Source of the DNA: Pseudomonadota bacterium
GTDB lineage: Bacteria > Pseudomonadota > Gammaproteobacteria > Burkholderiales > JABEVD01
Reading direction: 5' to 3'
DNA length: 64,000 bases
Assembly: GCA_021806605.1 (NCBI GenBank)
Contig: JAJZQY010000001.1
Span: 80,937-144,936, forward strand
This document shows, piece by piece, positions 59,056-64,000 of this stretch (the first letter of the stretch is position 1; the number at the start of each line of letters is the position of its first letter). The notes under the pieces are model-generated. The model was not told where the DNA came from. It saw only the letters and a program-made list of their open reading frames with translations, and ran no database searches. The position numbers and the translations under genes are program-made.

Positions 59056-59781
59056 CTAGGCAGGATGACTCTCCAGAATGGATGCAGGGTTGTCGCGCAC
59101 CATCGCCCATGATGCCGCGCTTCCAATGATTTTCTCGGCCGCAGCCCGCCCCGCTTCAAGTTCGGGAGGGCGATGCGACAGATTGTGCGCATCCGATGCC
59201 ATGGCCCAGCCCCACCCCGATTCCAGCAGCTTGATGCATGCCGAACGGCAAAACGGGCCGAAGTTTCCCGCCATCGATCCTGCCGTAACCTGAAGCAGGC
59301 AACCCATCTCGATGAAAGGCAGGATTCTCGAAAGATTCCGCATGACATCCTTGTTTCTTTCAGGGTGGGCAATCACCGGACGAATTTTCCTCAACAGCAG
59401 CCAGCTCACCATCTTATCGCTCCCCAGCGGAATGTGGCTATGGGGGAATTCCAGAAGCAGCATCCTGCACCCGTCCCGCATCCCGAGGAAGGGAAGCCTT
59501 TCGCTTTCGGCCAATTCGATGATCTCGGGGCCAATCCTCACTTCCGCCGCAAAATCGAGCCTGACCGGGACATCTCTGGCTTTCAACTCCCTGGAAAACA
59601 TTTCGAAGACGGGCAGTATCGAATTCAGATCGTTTTCATATCGTCCGCAGTGGATGTGCGGCGTCACCACCACCCTGCCGATTCCGTTTGCGGCAGCCTT
59701 GCGTGCCAGAGCAACGGCCTCTTCCAGAGTCGCAGGACCGTCGTCGATCCCCGGGAGGAAGTGGCAATGCAGATCGACCAT
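59056..59781 (-). CDS. CpsB/YwqE-type PHP protein-tyrosine phosphatase
   Basis: 241 aa. PHP metal-site motifs: VDLHCHFLPGIDDGP at the very start, VTPHIHCGRYEN, RPVIAHPERNKDV and MASDAHNLSHRP. CpsB-type enzymes dephosphorylate the tyrosine tail of the cognate autokinase; here the Wzc-type kinase gene ends 13 bp upstream. I chose ATG 59781 because the domain starts there, as in its homologues; ATG 59829 would overlap the kinase gene by 35 bp. Confidence 0.9.
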   Translation of the reverse strand: MVDLHCHFLPGIDDGPATLEEAVALARKAAANGIGRVVVTPHIHCGRYENDLNSILPVFEMFSRELKARDVPVRLDFAAEVRIGPEIIELAESERLPFLGMRDGCRMLLLEFPHSHIPLGSDKMVSWLLLRKIRPVIAHPERNKDVMRNLSRILPFIEMGCLLQVTAGSMAGNFGPFCRSACIKLLESGWGWAMASDAHNLSHRPPELEAGRAAAEKIIGSAASWAMVRDNPASILESHPA

Positions 59782-59794
59782 GGATGCATCGCGC

Positions 59795-61936
59795 TCAGGC
59801 CGCTGCGTAACCGTATCGGTAAGCGCCATATTGTTCCGATTTTCTCAAGTCGACCTGATTCAGCACCACACCCAGCAAGGGCGCATTGATTTCGCGCAGG
59901 CGCTTGATTCCGGAAAGCGCCAGTTGATAGGGTGTCTCATCCGCCTTGACGACATAAATCACGGCATTGGCATGCCTGGAAAGCACCAGGGCATCGCTGA
60001 CCGCAGCCACAGGCGGACAATCGATCACGACCATTTCGAACATTTCGCCAAGTTTTTCGATGAGCTCCCCGAAGCGCCTGGAGGAAAGCAGCTCGAGCGG
60101 ATTGGTCATCACTCTTCCGGAAGGAATCAGGGAGACATTGGGTTCAATGGTCTCGTGAATGCAATCGGCAATCTCTGCATTTCCGGCAAGGTAATCCAAG
60201 AGCCCCGGAGCCGAAGCATCATCGCTCAACAGTTTCCCCAGGGAGGGTCGCCTCAGATCGGCGTCGATCAGCAGCACTTTCTTCATCTGGCCGAGCGAGA
60301 ACGCCAGATTCATGCAAATGGTCGATTTCCCTTCCTGGGGTGCGCTGGAAGTGACCATCACCACCTTGTGCGGCGCGTCGAGCGCAGAAAGGATGACGCT
60401 GGTGCGAATGGAGCGAATCGATTCCGAAAACCCGGAATTCGGCTCTTCGATGAAGGCCCGAGCCGGCTCTTGCCCGTCGAGTATTCCCACTGCACCGAGC
60501 ATATTGAGCCCGAGCTTGTTTTCCACGTCCTCGCCGTCCTTCACCGTGTTATCCAGATATTCGAGCAGGAAGGCGAGCAGTGTTCCCAAAAACAGTCCTA
60601 CCACGACGGCAAGCAATACGATCAGGCCTTTCTTCGGCTTGTACGGCGCATCGGAAACAATGGCCGAATCGACAACGCGCGCTATCGTGGACTGAAGATT
60701 GGCGCCGATATTGGTTTCCTTTGCGCGATTCATGAAAAGATCGTAAATCTGCCTGTTGCTGTCCACATCCCTTTGCAGCACGTTCAGCTGGAACTCCTTT
60801 TTGCTGATGTTCTGGATGTCAGATCTGACCTGGCCCTGGGCGCGCTCTGCCGCGATCTCGTTGGCCTTCGCCATTTCATACTCATTCTGGATCGCGCCGA
60901 CCACCGCATTGATCTGTCTCCCGAGATTCTCCTTTGCGGACTTCAAGTCGGATTGCGCCGCGATCATTTTCGGATGCAGGTTGCCATAGCGCTGGCTCAA
61001 TTCAGCCACCTTCTGCTCGGCTCTGGATTCGCTTTCCTTCGCCTGCTGAAAAAGAACATTCTTGAGCACGGCCGGAACCGCTTCGTAGGCGGAAAGGGGT
61101 TCCCCCTGAAGCCCTCTGACCTGGCTGTAGGCTGTTTCCGCTTCGGCGAGGCGCTGCCTGGACGCTATCAGATCGACGGATATCTGATCTAACTGCTTCC
61201 CAGCACCGTTCAACGCGATTCCCTTGGTGTCCACGATGTTCGCCTGCTCGCGGTATGCCTGAAGGGCCTGTTCCGACTCCTCAAGCTTCTGGCGCAACCC
61301 CACCATTCTTTCGGTAAGCCAGGCATTCGCCTTCTGGGTCATCTGCACCCTCGCCTCCAGATCGTTGTCGATATAGGCGTCGGCAAACGCATTGGGAACT
61401 ACGGCAGCAAGCTTCCTGTCGACAGAATCGAAGCTGATCTTGATGATCTGGCTGTTCCTCACCAGCTCGATATTCAGTCCGCTGCGCAGTTCTGCCACCA
61501 CGTTTTTGAGCACCTGGTCATCGGAAGGTGGGCTTTGCGCAGATCCAAACCATTTCTTCCAGAAAGGCTGCTTCTGCTGTCTCGGATCCATGACCGGATT
61601 GTGTACAAGGTCGAGCTTTCTGGCCACTTTCTCCGCGATCCCCCTGGATTTCAGTATCTCGGACTGGGTTTGATAAAAGTCGGTAAGCGACCCTTGCTGG
61701 GCATTGTACATATCGTCCACGGAAAGCATTTTCGGCCTTTCCGTCTGAATCATGATCGTGGCTGTGGAGCGATAAACGGGCGTCATGTTGAAAACGACGA
61801 GAATTGCCAGGGCCCCTGACACGAGGGAAAGCCCGGCAATGCTGCGTTTATGCTTGACCACCGTGCGCCAGTAATCCAGGAGATCGACTTCTTCCTGATC
61901 CGGTTGGTTTTCCTGATTGAATACGAATTCGTTCAT
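59795..61936 (-). CDS. Wzc-type polysaccharide co-polymerase and tyrosine autokinase
   Basis: 713 aa. Wzz domain with TM1 near residue 35 and TM2 near 442 (LIVLLAVVVGLFLGTLLAF), a periplasmic coiled coil between them, then a BY-kinase domain: Walker A SSAPQEGKST, A' VLLIDADLRRPS and B VVIDCPP. The C-terminal tail has four tyrosines (EQYGAYRYGYAAA) as autophosphorylation sites. It controls polymer length and export with the Wza-like protein upstream. Confidence 0.95.
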   Translation of the reverse strand: MNEFVFNQENQPDQEEVDLLDYWRTVVKHKRSIAGLSLVSGALAILVVFNMTPVYRSTATIMIQTERPKMLSVDDMYNAQQGSLTDFYQTQSEILKSRGIAEKVARKLDLVHNPVMDPRQQKQPFWKKWFGSAQSPPSDDQVLKNVVAELRSGLNIELVRNSQIIKISFDSVDRKLAAVVPNAFADAYIDNDLEARVQMTQKANAWLTERMVGLRQKLEESEQALQAYREQANIVDTKGIALNGAGKQLDQISVDLIASRQRLAEAETAYSQVRGLQGEPLSAYEAVPAVLKNVLFQQAKESESRAEQKVAELSQRYGNLHPKMIAAQSDLKSAKENLGRQINAVVGAIQNEYEMAKANEIAAERAQGQVRSDIQNISKKEFQLNVLQRDVDSNRQIYDLFMNRAKETNIGANLQSTIARVVDSAIVSDAPYKPKKGLIVLLAVVVGLFLGTLLAFLLEYLDNTVKDGEDVENKLGLNMLGAVGILDGQEPARAFIEEPNSGFSESIRSIRTSVILSALDAPHKVVMVTSSAPQEGKSTICMNLAFSLGQMKKVLLIDADLRRPSLGKLLSDDASAPGLLDYLAGNAEIADCIHETIEPNVSLIPSGRVMTNPLELLSSRRFGELIEKLGEMFEMVVIDCPPVAAVSDALVLSRHANAVIYVVKADETPYQLALSGIKRLREINAPLLGVVLNQVDLRKSEQYGAYRYGYAAA

Positions 61937-61938
61937 GG

Positions 61939-62478
61939 CTAAAAAAAGCTTTCCTCGACGGTTATCGTATCTCCCGGTTGCACCGGCGTGCCGAGCCTCT
62001 CATTGTGGGGCGCTTTGTCATTGTCATGAATGACCGCGATCTTGTCGCGATCGGCCCGATCCTGGAAACCGCCCGCAAGGGAAACAGCCTGGCGTATGGT
62101 CAATCCCGGCTGGTAGGGAAACCCGCCAGGACTCTTGACCATGCCGTTCACGAAGAACTGCCTGTATTCGTCGATGGTTACGGTTACCTTGGGGTCGACC
62201 AGATAACGCCCCTTCAACTGGTTCGTGATCAGCTTCTCCAATTGAGACACCGTCAGTCCCATGATCCTGATTTCTCCCAACATCGGGTAGGAGATGGTGC
62301 CCGCATCGCTCAGGCGGATCTTTTCCAGGCTGAGTTCCTTCTCGTCGAAAACGGTGATGCTGATCTTGTCTCCAGATCCCAGCCGGTAATTGGAAAGGCC
62401 TTCATCGGAAGCCTGGACGCTCAATTGAAAACCGGCCAGGACAAGGATCCAAAGCAGCCTGCGGCAGCGATATAGCAT
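61939..62478 (-). CDS. Wza-like polysaccharide export protein
   Basis: 179 aa. Signal peptide (LLWILVLAGFQLSVQA), Poly_export domain (YRLGSGDKISITVFDEKELS, GEIRIMGLTVSQLE, TVTIDEYRQFFVNGMVKSPGG) and one SLBB-like segment (LTIRQAVSLAGGF). It is about half the length of E. coli Wza (379 aa), and no lipobox is present. Short soluble forms like this are common in betaproteobacterial exopolysaccharide loci; the outer-membrane pore may be supplied by the beta-barrel gene at 62512-63705. It lies 2 bp upstream of the Wzc gene. Confidence 0.92.
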   Translation of the reverse strand: MLYRCRRLLWILVLAGFQLSVQASDEGLSNYRLGSGDKISITVFDEKELSLEKIRLSDAGTISYPMLGEIRIMGLTVSQLEKLITNQLKGRYLVDPKVTVTIDEYRQFFVNGMVKSPGGFPYQPGLTIRQAVSLAGGFQDRADRDKIAVIHDNDKAPHNERLGTPVQPGDTITVEESFF

Positions 62479-62511
62479 TTCTTTTCTCTAAATTGGCCTG
62501 ACCAGAAAAAC

Positions 62512-63705
62512 TCAGAGTGTCCCCGTGAGGGTCAGCATCACGACATTGCGGTTGTAATCGAAGAAGCTGCTGTAGGCTGCCTGATTCGCTGCCTTTGCCC
62601 AACTGGTCCAGCTCAATGCACCTTTCAGCCAGCGGCGAATCCGGTAATCCGCCTCGAGGCCATAGCTGTTGTTCCTGGTGGAAAGCGCCAGCCCTCCGAA
62701 ATTTTCCGTAATCCGGGCGAGGTTCACATGGGAAGTGAAGCGGCTGTTCCAGTCGTAAGCCCAGTCTGCGGAACTCGATGTCACGACATATGAACTCGAA
62801 CCGGCAAGCGTTGTTTGTTCGGGCTGCTTGGTGAGATCAAGCTTCACTCTCGAATACTCCCTAGGGCGCCACTGGATGGTCCCGTTCCATCCGGTTCCAG
62901 TGAAGTTGGGAACCGTTCCGTTGTCATATCTCTGCTGGATTTGACCAATCCTGACGTCGCCCGTGGTCTTTGCCGTGGCTTCCCATTTCGCACCGACCAT
63001 ATAATTCCTCACCGTGTTGTTCGGAACCAGGCTGCCGGCATTGTCGTAGGCATAGCGGGTGTTTGATGCCTGAAAAAGCAGAGAAGTTTTGGGCATCACG
63101 CGGTAAAAGAATGTGCCGCCGAAATCGGTAGTGTTCTTGTCGTAAGCATAGGTCAGGTAGCGGTTGTTCAGATATTTTGTACCCAGAAATCCCGCGGAAA
63201 TCTCTATCCTTCCCTTCGCTCCTTCCGATCCGTATCCATATACGCCGGAAGCTCCGGCATTGCGCCATCTGTTGGGAACGGGAGTGAATATGCCGTAGGT
63301 CGTCCCCCTCGGATCATGCCCCAGGGTATATTCCGGCCTGACCTTGAGCGACGCCCGGCTCGAAATGGCCGTATCCGCCTGCCCGACAAGGCTCTGGTCG
63401 TTATAGTCATCCGGAGAACTGTTGTTGTATCGACCCAGGTCGGCATGATAGGTCAGCGCATAAATATCGCCGCGGTGCTGCGCTTCGAACCTGGCTTGCG
63501 GACTCAGCACCTCGAATGAAGTAGATAGCCGGTTGGCGTTGCTCAGCAACAAATTGTCGTCGTTTCCCACGGTAAGACCGACGCTGGGGTAAACGGAAAC
63601 GGGCCCCCAGGGGATGCCAGCCCCACCGGCATCGTCTGCCCAGGATTGCCCGCCAAACATCGCAAGCGAACAGGCAATAACGGATTTCAGAAAAGGTTTC
63701 GGCAT
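62512..63705 (-). CDS. outer-membrane beta-barrel protein of the exopolysaccharide locus
   Basis: 397 aa. Signal peptide ending GGQSWADD, a ladder of amphipathic strands rich in Tyr/Asn/Ser (ALTYHADLGRYNN, GKWEATAKT-type and SHVNLARITENFGG), and a C-terminal hydrophobic strand (VVMLTLTGTL). It resembles the EpsL-type barrels found next to Wza/Wzc genes in Betaproteobacteria, but I cannot name a family with certainty. Likely an export pore or assembly partner. Confidence 0.82.
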   Translation of the reverse strand: MPKPFLKSVIACSLAMFGGQSWADDAGGAGIPWGPVSVYPSVGLTVGNDDNLLLSNANRLSTSFEVLSPQARFEAQHRGDIYALTYHADLGRYNNSSPDDYNDQSLVGQADTAISSRASLKVRPEYTLGHDPRGTTYGIFTPVPNRWRNAGASGVYGYGSEGAKGRIEISAGFLGTKYLNNRYLTYAYDKNTTDFGGTFFYRVMPKTSLLFQASNTRYAYDNAGSLVPNNTVRNYMVGAKWEATAKTTGDVRIGQIQQRYDNGTVPNFTGTGWNGTIQWRPREYSRVKLDLTKQPEQTTLAGSSSYVVTSSSADWAYDWNSRFTSHVNLARITENFGGLALSTRNNSYGLEADYRIRRWLKGALSWTSWAKAANQAAYSSFFDYNRNVVMLTLTGTL

Positions 63706-63719
63706 CTGGAATGCTCAGA

Positions 63720-64000
63720 TCAGGCCGGGCTCGCCACACCACCGCCACCGCCGCCCCCTGCCCCTCCACCTGGAGCTGCAGCGGCTGCAGTCAGTGCGGC
63801 GATCGTGCCTGCAGCGGCGGGACCAGCCGCCGTTGCCGCCAGCACAGTCGCAGGATCCACTCCGGGAACGGCCAGTGCAGCCGTAGTGATGGCCTGGGTC
63901 TGTTCGGGCGCCAGGGCATTCGCCACCCTGATCACTTCCGAAACTGCGCTGGGGGCAGCTGCGATCGCTGCAGCAGCGATCGCAGGCGCATCCGCCTGGC
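63720..64000 (-). CDS. Ala/Gly-rich protein, 5' end cut by window edge
   Basis: The C-terminal 93 codons are visible, open to the right edge (a GTG at 63935 is inside the frame, not necessarily the start). The visible part is over one third alanine, with AVSEVIRVANALAPEQTQAI then a Gly/Ala tail ending GGGGGGVASPA. No domain is recognisable. It is 14 bp upstream of the barrel gene on the same strand, so it belongs to the exopolysaccharide locus. Confidence 0.65.
   Translation of the reverse strand, partial: QADAPAIAAAAIAAAPSAVSEVIRVANALAPEQTQAITTAALAVPGVDPATVLAATAAGPAAAGTIAALTAAAAAPGGGAGGGGGGGVASPA

Overview
The window is about 64 kb of a Gram-negative chromosome that looks betaproteobacterial (Nitrosomonadales/Gallionellaceae-like). 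The main reason is the block hflC-hflK-hflX-hfq-der-bamB-yfgM-hisS-ispG-rodZ-pilF-rlmN-ndk next to purA and hisZ, an order typical of Betaproteobacteria. A Gram-negative envelope is shown by BamB, PilF, a Wza-like exporter and beta-barrel proteins. The genus is an inference from gene order and protein style only. No tRNA, rRNA, CRISPR array, insertion sequence or phage gene was seen.

Layout. 1-5 kb: the 5' part of a PAS/GAF sensor (minus strand, cut by the left edge), then a tightly overlapping plus-strand operon memo-ammecr1-radical SAM, followed by a serine hydrolase. This is the conserved but functionally unsolved AmmeMemoRadiSam set. 5-11.6 kb: mfd, a HAD phosphatase, serB, a small lipoprotein and a convergent GT-B glycosyltransferase-like gene. 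11.9-18.6 kb: a chemotaxis operon cheV-cheV-cheY-cheZ-cheA-mcp. Its receptor carries a CxxCH haem-c motif in the periplasmic part. A short FimV-like protein and an EAL-CBS-GGDEF protein follow.

21.9-34.6 kb is an accessory-looking stretch: an AI-2E family permease, bacteriohaemerythrin, a PAS-PAS-GGDEF-EAL protein followed by the wreck of another GGDEF gene, cytochrome b561, a YfdX-family protein, a small outer-membrane barrel, an isocitrate-lyase/PEP-mutase-family enzyme coupled to a TSUP exporter, and a MarR regulator coupled to a protein that resembles the Bacillus transglutaminase Tgl. A second TSUP exporter closes it. The 31.3-31.6 kb gap holds a candidate small RNA with its own promoter and Rho-independent terminator, divergent from a 123-aa gene, with a perfect 20-bp palindrome between them.

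34.7-53.7 kb is the housekeeping block, all on the minus strand and mostly translationally coupled: purA, hisZ, hflCKX, hfq, der, bamB, yfgM, hisS, ispG, rodZ-like, pilF, rlmN, ndk, tilS, accA, dnaQ, rnhA and a methyltransferase. gloB and mltD diverge on the plus strand. 55.6-64 kb is an exopolysaccharide locus on the minus strand: ugd, a polymerase/ligase, a TPR-like secreted protein, a CpsB-type PHP phosphatase, a Wzc-type tyrosine autokinase, a Wza-like export protein, an outer-membrane barrel, and an Ala/Gly-rich protein that runs off the right edge.
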